Below are positions 45,638 through 54,390 of a stretch of DNA of 64,000 nucleotides, piece by piece. Source of the DNA: Sporohalobacter salinus (GTDB lineage Bacteria > Bacillota > Halanaerobiia > Halobacteroidales > Acetohalobiaceae); contig NZ_JAFBEG010000011.1 in assembly GCF_016908635.1 (NCBI RefSeq), forward strand, positions 1 through 64,000, given 5' to 3'. The notes below the pieces were generated by a model. It did not search any database, was not told where the DNA came from, and saw nothing but the letters and a program-made list of their open reading frames with translations. Position 1 is the first letter of the stretch. Each line of letters opens with the position of its first letter. The position numbers and the translations under genes are program-made.

Positions 45638-46448
45638 ATGGGTGAAAGATTATTAGCAATAGATGTGGGAGCTGGTACTCAAGATATTTTGATTTTTGAA
45701 ACTGGGCAGCCAATTGAAAATTCTATTAAGCTAGTTTTACCAGCGCCAACAGTAATTAAAGCAGAAGAGATAGCTGATGCTATCAACAAAGGAGAAGATT
45801 TATTAGTGGACAGTTAATGGGTGGCGGAGCTAATACTAAGGCCATCAAAGAGCATTTATCTGCTGGAAATAATGTTTATGCTCTTCCTCAGCCTGCTAAG
45901 ACTATAAATGATAATTTAGAAGTAGTAAGTAAGTTAGGAGTTGAGATAGTAGAAAGGCCGCCACAGAATAAAGAGTATCGTCAAATAGAGTTTGGTGATT
46001 TAAAGTTAGATTAACTGGCCGATAGTTTAGCTAACTTTGGAGTTGAGCTGCCGTCTAAATGTGCAGTAGCAGTGCAGGATCACGGTGAATCGCTAATGGA
46101 AAGTGATCGTAAGTTTAGATTCAAACACTGGCAGCATTTTGTAGAATCCGGCGGTAGAATTGCAGAATTAGGTTATTTGAACATCTTCACTGTTGAATTC
46201 AGAAAAATTACAAAATTATATTCAGCGTTTGCGCAGGGGAGAATTAACTAATCAGGAAGTATATAATGACTCTGGACATGGTGTTTATATAGCTTCAGAA
46301 CTAACAGTAGATGATGGGGGAAGTTACTGGCCCTAATCGTCAGCTTGCTAATGGTTTAGGCTATTATTTTGCTGTACCTTGTGGTAATATGATGTTGTCA
46401 GGTTGTTTTGGACTTTTAGCTGCAGCTAGAGATCATGAATTAATTTAA
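45638..46448 (+). pseudogene. Degenerate DUF1786-like gene
   Basis: Fragments in different frames make one recognisable protein. Residues from ATG 45638 (LLAIDVGAGTQDILIFE, an actin-like phosphate-1 motif) stop at TAA 45815. The next frame continues (MGGGANTKAIKEHLSAG) to an in-frame TAA at 46012-46014, then reads on (CAVAVQDHGESLMESDRKFRF). Near 46175 it shifts into LFEH and then LLNSEKLQNYIQRLRRGEL. A five-G run at 46316-46320 shifts it again to GPNRQLANGLGYYFAVPCG and MLSGCFGLLAA. The total is also shorter than such proteins usually are (over 300 aa), so a central part appears deleted. Several independent lesions make a single sequencing error unlikely. Confidence 0.8.
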
Positions 46449-46469
46449 TAGTGAGGTAGATAGAAAATT

Positions 46470-46877
46470 ATGAGTTCAGAATTAGAAAGTGGTATTTATA
46501 ATTTAATTATTTATTTGGATAAAGATTGTAATATTGAAGTAGGTAGTTTAGGTGAATTTAACTTTGAGAGAGGTTATTATATTTATACTGGTACTGCTCA
46601 GCGGAACCTTTCTGCACGGATAGATCGTCATAAGAGTCAGGATAAGAAGTTACATTGGCATATAGATTATTTATTACAGAAGGCTGAAATAGTAGATGTA
46701 GAAACTTGGCCGAAAAATAAAGAGGCTGAATGTCAGATTCATCAAGAATTAGCATCCAAACCAGAATTTGTAGAACCAATAGCTGGTTTTGGTGCTAGTG
46801 ATTGTAGTTGTAGGACTCATTTATTATATTCATTCCAGAGACCGAAAATAGAAGACAAGTTGGCTATAGGGAATTAA
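46470..46877 (+). CDS. DUF123 GIY-YIG-like nuclease family protein
   Basis: 135-aa protein of the DUF123 family, distantly related to GIY-YIG nucleases: GIYNLIIYLDKDCNIEVGSLG, YYIYTGTAQRNLSARIDRH and HWHIDYLL, ending with GASDCSCRTHLLYSF. Function of the family is not settled. ATG start 22 nt after the pseudogene stop, weak SD GAGGTAG. It may have formed an operon with the now broken gene and the next two genes. Confidence 0.85.
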   Translation: MSSELESGIYNLIIYLDKDCNIEVGSLGEFNFERGYYIYTGTAQRNLSARIDRHKSQDKKLHWHIDYLLQKAEIVDVETWPKNKEAECQIHQELASKPEFVEPIAGFGASDCSCRTHLLYSFQRPKIEDKLAIGN

Positions 46878-46904
46878 TCTTGGAGAGAAAGGAAGATAGG
46901 GCTT

Positions 46905-47945
46905 ATGACCAAAAAAGAATTGGAGACTTTAGAAGATGTAATTAATGTAACAGTTTCTGAAGATAGAATTTTACATTCTGCTAATCATAATGAGATTAAA
47001 CAAGGGCTTACAACTGATGTTTATTTTGTTAAGACTAGAGAAATACTTAATGAACTTGATTTATCTCAGACTGAAGTAGTGGTAGATATCTTTGCCAGTA
47101 GAGGTGGGGTTGTAGCTGGAATAGATGAAGCAGTTAATCTATTACAGGATAAGGACGTTGAAGTTTGGGGTTTAGAAGAAGGTAGTAAAATGGATAAAAA
47201 AGAAGTGGTTTTGCGGATAAAAGGAATTTATAATGATTTTGGCATCTTGGAGACACCTTTATTAGGCTCACTTGCCAGTGCTAGCGGTTGGGCTACGGCA
47301 GCAGCTGAATGTAAAGAAGTAGCTGGTGATATACCTGTTCTCTGTTTTGGAGCCCGTCATTTACATCCTGCAGTAGCACCGGTAATGGAACGAGCTGCTG
47401 TTATTGGTGGGGCTGATGGAGCTAGTTGTATTTTAGGTGCTAAGCTGGCTGGACAGAAACCATCAGGAACAGTGCCACATGCTTTAATTTTAACAGTAGG
47501 AGATACTCTTCAAGTGGCTCAAGCCTATGATGAAGTTATGCCTGATGATGCAGCGCGGATTATAATTGTTGATACCTTTAAGGATGAAGCGGAAGAGAGT
47601 TTGCGTATAGCTAATAATTTGAAAGAAAAATTAGATGGAATTAGATTAGATACCCCTTCAGAACGTGGAGGCGTAACTCCTGCTTTAATTAAGGAAGTTA
47701 GAGCAAGATTGGACCAGGCTGGACATGACTATGTAAATATATTTGTTTCCGGAGGTATTACTCCAAAGCGAATCTTAAACTTAAAAGACTTAGGAGTAGA
47801 TGGATTTGGAGTTGGAAGCTATATTGCTGGAGCTGAGGCAATTAATATGACAATGGATATTAAAGAAGTAAATGGGAAAGCTATAGCTAAACGAGGCAGA
47901 ATTCCAGGTCCAACAGAGAATAAAAGGCTAAATAAGTTACTCTAA
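46905..47945 (+). CDS. Nicotinate phosphoribosyltransferase-like protein
   Basis: 346-aa member of the nicotinate/quinolinate phosphoribosyltransferase fold. Visible segments: GLTTDVYFVKTREIL, ILETPLLGSLASASGWA, FGARHLHPAVAPVMERAA (the His/Arg region), DTLQVAQAYD, LDTPSERGGVTP and VSGGITPKRILNLKDLGVDGFGVGSYI (phosphate-binding end). It would make nicotinate mononucleotide in NAD salvage. Shorter than classic PncB, but of the size seen in the clostridial/archaeal type. SD GAGAAAGGAAG; ATG start. Confidence 0.85.
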   Translation: MTKKELETLEDVINVTVSEDRILHSANHNEIKQGLTTDVYFVKTREILNELDLSQTEVVVDIFASRGGVVAGIDEAVNLLQDKDVEVWGLEEGSKMDKKEVVLRIKGIYNDFGILETPLLGSLASASGWATAAAECKEVAGDIPVLCFGARHLHPAVAPVMERAAVIGGADGASCILGAKLAGQKPSGTVPHALILTVGDTLQVAQAYDEVMPDDAARIIIVDTFKDEAEESLRIANNLKEKLDGIRLDTPSERGGVTPALIKEVRARLDQAGHDYVNIFVSGGITPKRILNLKDLGVDGFGVGSYIAGAEAINMTMDIKEVNGKAIAKRGRIPGPTENKRLNKLL

Positions 47946-47959
47946 GCAGGAGGGAAAAT

Positions 47960-48931
47960 GTGGCTAAATATGTGATTGGGGTTGATTTAGGTGGAACTAA
48001 AATATTGACAGCTTTGGCTAATCTACAGGGAGAGATTGTAGCTAAAGATAGATTGTCTACTGAGGCTGAGCAGGGAAAAAAGAAAGTAATTGATCGTATC
48101 TTAACTACTATAGATCAAGTTCTTACAAAATCTAATCTTACTAAAAAGGAGATAGAGGCTATAGCAATTGGATCTCCTGGTCCGTTAAATGTAGAGGAAG
48201 GGATTATCTATCAAGCTCCTAATTTAGGTTGGAAGAATGTGAATTTAAAGCAGGTGTTGGAATCGAAATTGGATATCCCAGTATTTGTTGAGAATGATGC
48301 TAATGCAGCAGCTTTGGGAGCTAAATGGTTTGGAGTTGGTCAAAATAAGGATAATTTAATCTATCTTACAATTAGTACTGGAATTGGTAGTGGAATTATT
48401 ATTGACGGAAAATTATATCATGGAGCTAGTGATAGTAGTGGAGAAGTAGGTCATATGGTTATTGAAGCTAATTCAGATATTAAATGCAATTGCGGAGATT
48501 ACGGATGTTGGGAAGCAATTGCTTCTGGCACTGCTTTAGGAAGATTAGCTCGAGAAAAAATAAATTCAGGAAGTTCTTCGTTAATGAAAGAGTTAGTTGA
48601 TAGTGTTGAAGAGATTGATGGCAAAATAGTTACTCAGGCTGCAGCCCAAGGTGATAAAGTAGCTCAGAAAGTTTTACAACGGGTAATTAATTATCTAGGG
48701 ACTGGGATTTCTAATCTAATTAACATTTTAAATCCTGAAATAATAGTAATTGGTGGTGGTGTTTCTCAGGCAGGAGATATGGTTTTGGAACCAATTAGAG
48801 ATATAGCACTAAAGCGAGCTATGGAAACACCGGCTAAAGAAGTTGAGATAGTTCCAACTCAGCTAGGAGACGATATAGGGGTTATTGGTGCAGTTACTAA
48901 AGCATTGATTGAACTTGAAATTTTACATTAA
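47960..48931 (+). CDS. glcK: ROK-family glucokinase
   Basis: Cytoplasmic sugar kinase (323 aa). ATP-binding GVDLGGTKILTALA (about 6-19), catalytic ENDANAAALGAKW, and the ROK signature and zinc-binding CNCGDYGCWEAIASGTA (about 177-193) with an upstream His (GEVGHM). There is no DNA-binding domain, so this is a kinase, not a repressor. Probably glucokinase; other hexoses or N-acetyl sugars are possible. GTG start behind AGGAGGG. Confidence 0.9.
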   Translation: MAKYVIGVDLGGTKILTALANLQGEIVAKDRLSTEAEQGKKKVIDRILTTIDQVLTKSNLTKKEIEAIAIGSPGPLNVEEGIIYQAPNLGWKNVNLKQVLESKLDIPVFVENDANAAALGAKWFGVGQNKDNLIYLTISTGIGSGIIIDGKLYHGASDSSGEVGHMVIEANSDIKCNCGDYGCWEAIASGTALGRLAREKINSGSSSLMKELVDSVEEIDGKIVTQAAAQGDKVAQKVLQRVINYLGTGISNLINILNPEIIVIGGGVSQAGDMVLEPIRDIALKRAMETPAKEVEIVPTQLGDDIGVIGAVTKALIELEILH

Positions 48932-48965
48932 TTTAATTGCAAAATTATAACAGTAGTCTTGTCAG

Positions 48966-49010
48966 CCTGGTTGAGAGGAAAGTAATTATTTCTCAGTCAG
49001 GTTTTATTTT
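48966..49010 (+). terminator. Intrinsic terminator after glcK
   Basis: CCTGGTTGAGA (48966-48976) pairs with TCTCAGTCAGG (48991-49001) through two wobbles; TTTTATTTT follows. Confidence 0.75.
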
Positions 49011-49081
49011 GTGTAATAATAAATATATGTAATTCATAGAATTTAACTAGATTGAGTTAATTAAATTTAGGAGGTTTAACG

Positions 49082-49954
49082 GTGGGGAGAAAAATAAAAT
49101 TTTTAATTGGTTTAATGCTTATATTATTAGTCAGTACTTCAACAGTAACTGCCCAAAAAGCTCTTTTTGAGATGGATGATCCAGTGGGTGATGATTATGG
49201 TCCTGGCACTTATGTTTATCCGACAAGTGAACAATTTGCTCCTTTTGAAGGAGTATTTGATTTGATGAAGTTTCGAGTTAGTGAAGAAGACTCGAATTAT
49301 ATTTTTAGATTTAAATTTGATACTATCACTAATCCCTGGCATGCTCCTTTTGGATTTAGTCATCAATTAATTCAAGTCTATATTGATAATCAAGATAGCG
49401 GAGCAACTACTGTTTTTAAAAAGGGAGCTAATATAAAGTTTAGTGAAGCAGCTCCTTGGAATAAATTAATTAAAATTACCGGATGGAATGTTAAAATTTT
49501 TGACTATCAAGATGATCCTAGTCAAGAAATTGAGCCAGTAGCCGAAGTAGAAGCCAGAGCATTACAGAATGAACAGACTATTCAGGTTCAGATTCCCAAA
49601 AAAATGATTGGTGATTTAAATTCAGCTCAATATTATGTCTTAATAGGTTCGCTAGATGGGTTTAGTTATGATAATTACAGACCAGTAACTAAAGAAGTAG
49701 GTGAATGGAAGTTTGGTGGGGGTACCGATACTCAGTATAATCCTAATGTTTTGGATGTTTTAGTACCCGAAGATAAATCTCAAAAGGAAGTATTAAGCAA
49801 ATATGATTCAGAAGAAAAGCGTTTAGCTACGCTTTATCCAGTGGGAAATAAATCACTAATATCTAATAAGATTTTTTTAGTTTTAATTTTATTAGGAGTT
49901 ATTCTTTTATTTTTTGTAATAATTAAATACCGCAGTAATTTACTTAAAGAATAA
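49082..49954 (+). CDS. Exported glucodextranase-type DOMON-like protein
   Basis: 290 aa with a signal peptide (about 1-25) and a C-terminal membrane segment (about 262-282), so it is probably displayed on the outer face of the membrane. The middle (about 28-235; DDPVGDDYGPGTYVYPTS, LIQVYIDNQDSGATT, WKFGGGTD) is like the C-terminal DOMON-like module of glucodextranases and pullulanase-type proteins, which contact sugars. No catalytic glycosidase domain is attached. GTG start behind GGAGG. A role in holding or sensing alpha-glucans outside the cell is inferred. Confidence 0.75.
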   Translation: MGRKIKFLIGLMLILLVSTSTVTAQKALFEMDDPVGDDYGPGTYVYPTSEQFAPFEGVFDLMKFRVSEEDSNYIFRFKFDTITNPWHAPFGFSHQLIQVYIDNQDSGATTVFKKGANIKFSEAAPWNKLIKITGWNVKIFDYQDDPSQEIEPVAEVEARALQNEQTIQVQIPKKMIGDLNSAQYYVLIGSLDGFSYDNYRPVTKEVGEWKFGGGTDTQYNPNVLDVLVPEDKSQKEVLSKYDSEEKRLATLYPVGNKSLISNKIFLVLILLGVILLFFVIIKYRSNLLKE

Positions 49955-50063
49955 CTAATTGTTATTAATTACCTTTAATAATATTGAATGACGAATAGAC
50001 TGCAAGTACATAATAGGAGTAGATGTTGTAAAAAATCAAATTTACTAAGGAGGTTAATTAGCT

Positions 50064-50387
50064 ATGGCTGAATTTGATAAGGTAAATATTAATCCTACTC
50101 CTATTACTACAGGAGAGAATGTAACGATTGAATATGATGGATTATTGAGTGAATCAGGAGCCGAAGAAGTTTATCTTCATGCTGGTGTAGGTGAAGGTGA
50201 AGACTGGAATGATGTTAAGACAATCAGAATGAATCGTACTCCGGAAGGGAGTTGGAGAACAACAGTTAGATTGAATACTACTCAAGACTTTAAATTCTGC
50301 TTTAAAGATGCAGCAGAGAACTGGGATAATAATAATGGTCATAATTGGAGCTATCAAGTTCACAATGGAGAGCATGCATATAGTTAA
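50064..50387 (+). CDS. Free-standing starch-binding module (CBM25-like)
   Basis: 107-aa single-domain protein: INPTPITTGENVTIEYDG, VYLHAGVGEGEDWNDV, FKFCFKDAAENWDNN and HNWSYQV follow the CBM25/53 starch-binding pattern, including aromatic residues that would stack on glucose units. There is no signal peptide or enzyme domain, so it is probably cytoplasmic and may bind stored alpha-glucan. ATG start behind AAGGAGG. Its neighbours on both sides are glucan-related. Confidence 0.8.
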   Translation: MAEFDKVNINPTPITTGENVTIEYDGLLSESGAEEVYLHAGVGEGEDWNDVKTIRMNRTPEGSWRTTVRLNTTQDFKFCFKDAAENWDNNNGHNWSYQVHNGEHAYS

Positions 50388-50412
50388 ACTTTATAATCAA
50401 GTACTTGATTTT

Positions 50413-50456
50413 AACCTTCAATTATGCTGTACTTACAGTATAATTGAAGGTTTTTA
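50413..50456 (+). terminator. Intrinsic terminator after the starch-binding gene
   Basis: AACCTTCAATTA pairs with TAATTGAAGGTT (ends at 50452), followed by T. The T-tail is best on the + strand; it also lies downstream of the convergent DUF4912 gene. Confidence 0.8.
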
Positions 50457-50488
50457 TATTTAATTTAAATAAAAAAGAGGATTGGAAT

Positions 50489-51301
50489 TTACCAATCCCC
50501 ATTCTGAGGTGAACTGACGTATCCAGGTGAACTTACATATTCTTCTGGTCCTAAGGGAGAGCTTACATTAATTCCGATTCCCGGAAATTCTTTGGCTCCT
50601 AGTGGTGAACTACCTGTATTTAAAGTACCATCTGAGTTAGAGTGAGGATAACTGCGTCTAAATAATGCGTCAATTGTCATCCATTCTGGGTCATATTTAT
50701 CAGAAGGTTTATCCCTAGGAGTAGTAAAGTAATTGGAGCGAGCTAAAAGATTAAAATCACCAGTTTCTCTTTGTAAACCTAACTCTACAGTATATTTTCT
50801 GTTAGCGGCTGGCATTTTCAGATACCAGTTTTCAGCTGCAAGGTCTATATCTACTGTAAAATAATCATGTGGAGAAGCGTGTGGGTAATTCAGATTGGTA
50901 ATATCTAATACTTTCAGTACTGGTTGACCACTGGTTTCAAATAATTCATTAATTTCCCAGTAGAGATATATCCAGTAAGGATCACGTACTAAAGCTGTAA
51001 TTCGATTCTGGTGGAAACTAGTTTCTAGATTATAATTAGCTAATTCAGGATAATCATAGGTTTCAAAGAATTCTATATTTGGTTTAATAGCTTCGATAGC
51101 TGGACGCGTTTGCATTTTTTCTGGTTGGTCTTGACCTAAGTTAGTGCTCAATTCTTTGGACACCTCCCAATTGGAATTTTGCTTTTTCTGTTGAAATAAT
51201 TTTAAGATTTTTTGATCTAATCTTTCTTCTGGTTGGGAGAAGAGATAATAGAAAATGCCCCCCAACAATAGAAAGATAAATAGATAAAGTAGAAGATTCA
51301 C
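50489..51301 (-). CDS. DUF4912 protein with N-terminal membrane anchor
   Basis: 270 aa. The N-terminus is a hydrophobic anchor (about 2-18). The DUF4912 domain (about 85-205) has ITALVRDPYWIYLYWEI and YTVELGLQRETGDF. The C-terminal tail repeats a short Ser-Ser-Pro motif (SSPLG, VSSPLG, VSSPG, VSSPQ). GTG start at 51301 with SD AGAGGTG. It lies 27 nt downstream of the GH57 gene on the same strand, an arrangement typical for DUF4912. Such proteins are thought to be glycan-associated, but the function is unknown. Confidence 0.85.
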   Translation of the reverse strand: MNLLLYLFIFLLLGGIFYYLFSQPEERLDQKILKLFQQKKQNSNWEVSKELSTNLGQDQPEKMQTRPAIEAIKPNIEFFETYDYPELANYNLETSFHQNRITALVRDPYWIYLYWEINELFETSGQPVLKVLDITNLNYPHASPHDYFTVDIDLAAENWYLKMPAANRKYTVELGLQRETGDFNLLARSNYFTTPRDKPSDKYDPEWMTIDALFRRSYPHSNSDGTLNTGSSPLGAKEFPGIGINVSSPLGPEEYVSSPGYVSSPQNGDW

Positions 51302-51328
51302 AAATTTTCACCTCTTAATCTCCTGTTT

Positions 51329-52954
51329 CTACTTAATTAATGCTTGTCTTAATTCATTGGAGATATTATCTGAACGATAGACACGATAGTCAATATCTGG
51401 AAAGAGATTATCATAATTTTGTATTTTTCTTAAAATATGGACATCAATATCGTCATCTTTAATTTCATGATATAAACTCTTGAATCTAGTAAGATGGGTT
51501 TTAATGCGTCGGACAGCATATTCTACCATAGTTCCTGTTTTCATAATAAATGGCCAATCACTACTTTGGGCTAAGAGTAGTTCGCGGGCTAATTGATTTA
51601 AAGCTTCATATTTTAGTCCACTGGCATCAGGATATTCGTTAGCAACTTCAATCATTTTTTCTGTAGCCCAATGTAGGTGGCGGTAGATCCAGTCATTGTT
51701 ACTTTGTAACCAGACTTCTCCGTAACCTTTATATCCCCAACTAGAATAGGATGGAGTAGCGACTTGATTTGTCTTATATTCATTCAAATATTCTCCAGGA
51801 GTAGTTAGAGTTATACTGTTGTAGTCACAGGCAATTTTACGAATCACGAAATCTAACCACTGAACTCCTTCATACCACCAGTGACCATATAGTTCTGCAT
51901 CATAAGGAGAAACAATAATCGGTTTTCTATCCATCTTATCAGCTAAATAATCGATTTGCTGAATTCGATTTTGAATAAAGTCTTCAGCATGCATATCAGC
52001 TTTATGTGCTGCCCATTCTGGATTATATGCTTCTTTATAATCGCCTTCTCCAGTGATACGGTGGTATTTAATTCCAGTATCTTTTCTTTCTCCGCTGGCA
52101 TGGATATAAGGTTCTATGTATTCATAATCAAGATCATACCCTATATCTCGATAGAATTCTCGATAGTCATAGTCACCGGGATACCCTTCATTAGCACTCC
52201 AGACTTGCTTAGAAGATTCCATATCACGGCCGAAGGCTGCTACTCCAGATTCAGTATAAATTGGAGCATAGACACCATATTTTGGTCTAGTATCAGCATG
52301 TAAAATCCCGTGAGAATCAGTAAAGAAGTATCTTATATCTCGTTGGGCTAAAAATTCGTCATGTTCAGGCTGGTAACCACATTCTGGCAACCAAAAACCA
52401 GGTGGGGTTTGGTCAAAGTGTTTATAATACTCATTAACTCCAACATCAATCTGACTCTTGACTGCTTCTGGATATATGTCAAAGAAAGGTAAGAATGCAT
52501 GAGTAGCACTAGAAGTAATAACTTCTAGACAGCCTTGATCTTGAAACTTTTTAAAAGCAGAGACTAGATTACGGTTATACTTTTCAGCAAATACATATCT
52601 GGCTTCTTTGAATAAGTATGCATACCGTTTTGCCATCTCATGATGTTCTGGTGCTTCCCTACTGGTTCTTTCTACTTCTTTATCTGCTAGTTCAATTAAT
52701 TCATTAAGATGATTTAAATATCTCTCCTGTAATAATGGATCAGTTAACATTTGTAGTAGTGGAGGAGAGAGGGATAAAGTTAATTTGAATTCAATACCAT
52801 CTTCGATTAAATTATCAAAGATATTAATTAAAGGAATATAAGTTTCAGTAATTGCTTCATAGAGCCATTCTTCTTCCATGATATTTTCATTTTCAGGATG
52901 GCGAACATGGGGAAGATGAGCATGAAGTATAAAAGATAGATATCCTTTTTCCAC
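51329..52954 (-). CDS. GH57 1,4-alpha-glucan branching enzyme
   Basis: Makes alpha-1,6 branches in glycogen (541 aa). N-terminus FILHAHLPHVRHP, catalytic nucleophile Glu191 in FWLPECGY, acid/base Asp352 in VSPYDAELYGHWW, and a C-terminal DUF1957 helical region (about 425-535). Positions agree with characterised GH57 branching enzymes. ATG start behind GGAGGG on the minus strand. It is divergently placed against a GT4 glycosyltransferase across a 193-nt gap. Confidence 0.93.
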   Translation of the reverse strand: MEKGYLSFILHAHLPHVRHPENENIMEEEWLYEAITETYIPLINIFDNLIEDGIEFKLTLSLSPPLLQMLTDPLLQERYLNHLNELIELADKEVERTSREAPEHHEMAKRYAYLFKEARYVFAEKYNRNLVSAFKKFQDQGCLEVITSSATHAFLPFFDIYPEAVKSQIDVGVNEYYKHFDQTPPGFWLPECGYQPEHDEFLAQRDIRYFFTDSHGILHADTRPKYGVYAPIYTESGVAAFGRDMESSKQVWSANEGYPGDYDYREFYRDIGYDLDYEYIEPYIHASGERKDTGIKYHRITGEGDYKEAYNPEWAAHKADMHAEDFIQNRIQQIDYLADKMDRKPIIVSPYDAELYGHWWYEGVQWLDFVIRKIACDYNSITLTTPGEYLNEYKTNQVATPSYSSWGYKGYGEVWLQSNNDWIYRHLHWATEKMIEVANEYPDASGLKYEALNQLARELLLAQSSDWPFIMKTGTMVEYAVRRIKTHLTRFKSLYHEIKDDDIDVHILRKIQNYDNLFPDIDYRVYRSDNISNELRQALIK

Positions 52955-53147
52955 TAATTTTCCCTCCTAATTTTATTTTTAGTTTAATTGTTACTCTATA
53001 TTAATATGACAGAATTAAACTTGACTTATTCATCTAAGACGTGAATAAAAAAAATTGGCTTGGAAATATTAATTTTTGAATCAGAAAAAGTTAAAAAGCC
53101 AAAAATAGACAAAAAATAATAAATAAAAAAGGTTAGGAGGTAGATAA
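52955..53147. promoter_or_regulatory. Divergent intergenic region, GH57 / GT4
   Basis: 193 AT-rich nt that must hold promoters for both directions. A TTGACT at about 53020 on the + strand lacks a clear -10. TTGGCT and AGCCAA (about 53056 and 53096) form a loose inverted repeat. No convincing promoter pair is seen. Confidence 0.3.
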
Positions 53148-54350
53148 ATGCGAGTATTAATGGTGTCTTGGGAATATCCCCCGGTTAGCATTGGTGGTTT
53201 AGCCAGCCACGTAGAAGATCTATCCCAAGCATTAGTTGAGGAAGATGTTGAAGTACATTTAATTACACAAGGTGGAGAAGTAAGTGATAGATATTGTGAG
53301 GAAGATGGAGTTCATGTTTATCGGGTTGATAAGCCTAATATTTCTACTCCAGATTTTCTTACCTGGGCCATGTTAATGAATTATAATTTTTTGGAAGTAG
53401 CAAATAGTCTATTGAATGATTTAGATTTTGATTTAATACACATTCATGATTGGTTAGTAGGGTTTACCGGTAAAACATTAAAACATAGTTATCACCTCCC
53501 GTTAGTTGTTACTATTCATGCTACTGAATCAGGTAGGAATCATGGTATTTATAATTCTCATCAACAGTATATTAATGATGTAGAATGGTTGCTTGGTTAT
53601 GAAGCTTGGAGAGTAATTTGTTGTAGTGAATATATGCAGGGAGAGATTCATGGTCTCTTTCAAACTCCAAAAGATAAGATAGATATTATTAATAATGGAG
53701 TAGATTTGGATACTTTTGATGTTGAGGTAGAGTCTGGATTTAAAGATAAATATACCGATGGGAATTTAGTCTTTTATATTGGACGTTTAGTCCAGGAAAA
53801 AGGAGTTCAGCATTTGTTAGAAGCAGTTCCGCAAGTTTTATCAGCTGCTCCTAATACCGAATTTGTGATTGCTGGGAAAGGACCTAAATTGGATGAACTG
53901 AAAGCACAAGCCCATAGAATGAGGGTTGCTGATCATATTACATTTCCAGGATATATTTCTGAAGAAGAAAAAGAAAAGTTATATCAAGTAGCTGATACAG
54001 CCGTTTTCCCTAGTTTGTATGAGCCTTTTGGTATTGTTGCGTTGGAAGCTATGGCTAGCAAAACTCCGGTAGTTGTTTCTGGAGTAGGCGGATTTAATGA
54101 GATTATAGATGATGGACAGGATGGACTAAAAGCATTACCTGGAAATCCAGACTCATTAGCTGAAAAGATAGTTAAGCTATTAACGGATCATTCTTATTCT
54201 GAATCTATACGCAATAATGGTTATCGTAAAGCAGTAGAAGAATATAGTTGGCAGGGGATTGCTCGTCAGACTAAAGAGGTTTACAATCAGGTATTAACTG
54301 AATATTTAGATTCTGAATGGAGACATGCTGAGCCGATAACTACAATATAA
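53148..54350 (+). CDS. GT4-family glycosyltransferase, candidate glucan synthase
   Basis: 400-aa GT-B fold enzyme. The N-terminal SWEYPPVSIGGLASHVEDLS (glycine-rich acceptor loop), IHIHDWLVG-like DLIHIHDWLVGF, and the donor-binding half with FYIGRLVQEKGVQHLLEA and the EX7E motif EPFGIVALE (about 287-295). It is divergent from a GH57 branching enzyme and followed by a sugar nucleotidyltransferase, so it may build alpha-glucan. Sequence alone allows other GT4 roles. SD TAGGAGG and ATG. Confidence 0.8.
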   Translation: MRVLMVSWEYPPVSIGGLASHVEDLSQALVEEDVEVHLITQGGEVSDRYCEEDGVHVYRVDKPNISTPDFLTWAMLMNYNFLEVANSLLNDLDFDLIHIHDWLVGFTGKTLKHSYHLPLVVTIHATESGRNHGIYNSHQQYINDVEWLLGYEAWRVICCSEYMQGEIHGLFQTPKDKIDIINNGVDLDTFDVEVESGFKDKYTDGNLVFYIGRLVQEKGVQHLLEAVPQVLSAAPNTEFVIAGKGPKLDELKAQAHRMRVADHITFPGYISEEEKEKLYQVADTAVFPSLYEPFGIVALEAMASKTPVVVSGVGGFNEIIDDGQDGLKALPGNPDSLAEKIVKLLTDHSYSESIRNNGYRKAVEEYSWQGIARQTKEVYNQVLTEYLDSEWRHAEPITTI

Positions 54351-54390
54351 ATATTACTAGGAGATAAACAATGTAAGGAGGAGTTAATGC

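Noticed and set aside
45817-46014. 65-codon ORF as an independent gene
   Set aside because: Its sequence continues from the upstream fragment and into the downstream one, so it is part of the DUF1786-like pseudogene.
51956-52303. 115-codon hydrophobic open frame on the + strand
   Set aside because: Antisense to the GH57 gene, whose catalytic motifs fix the coding strand.
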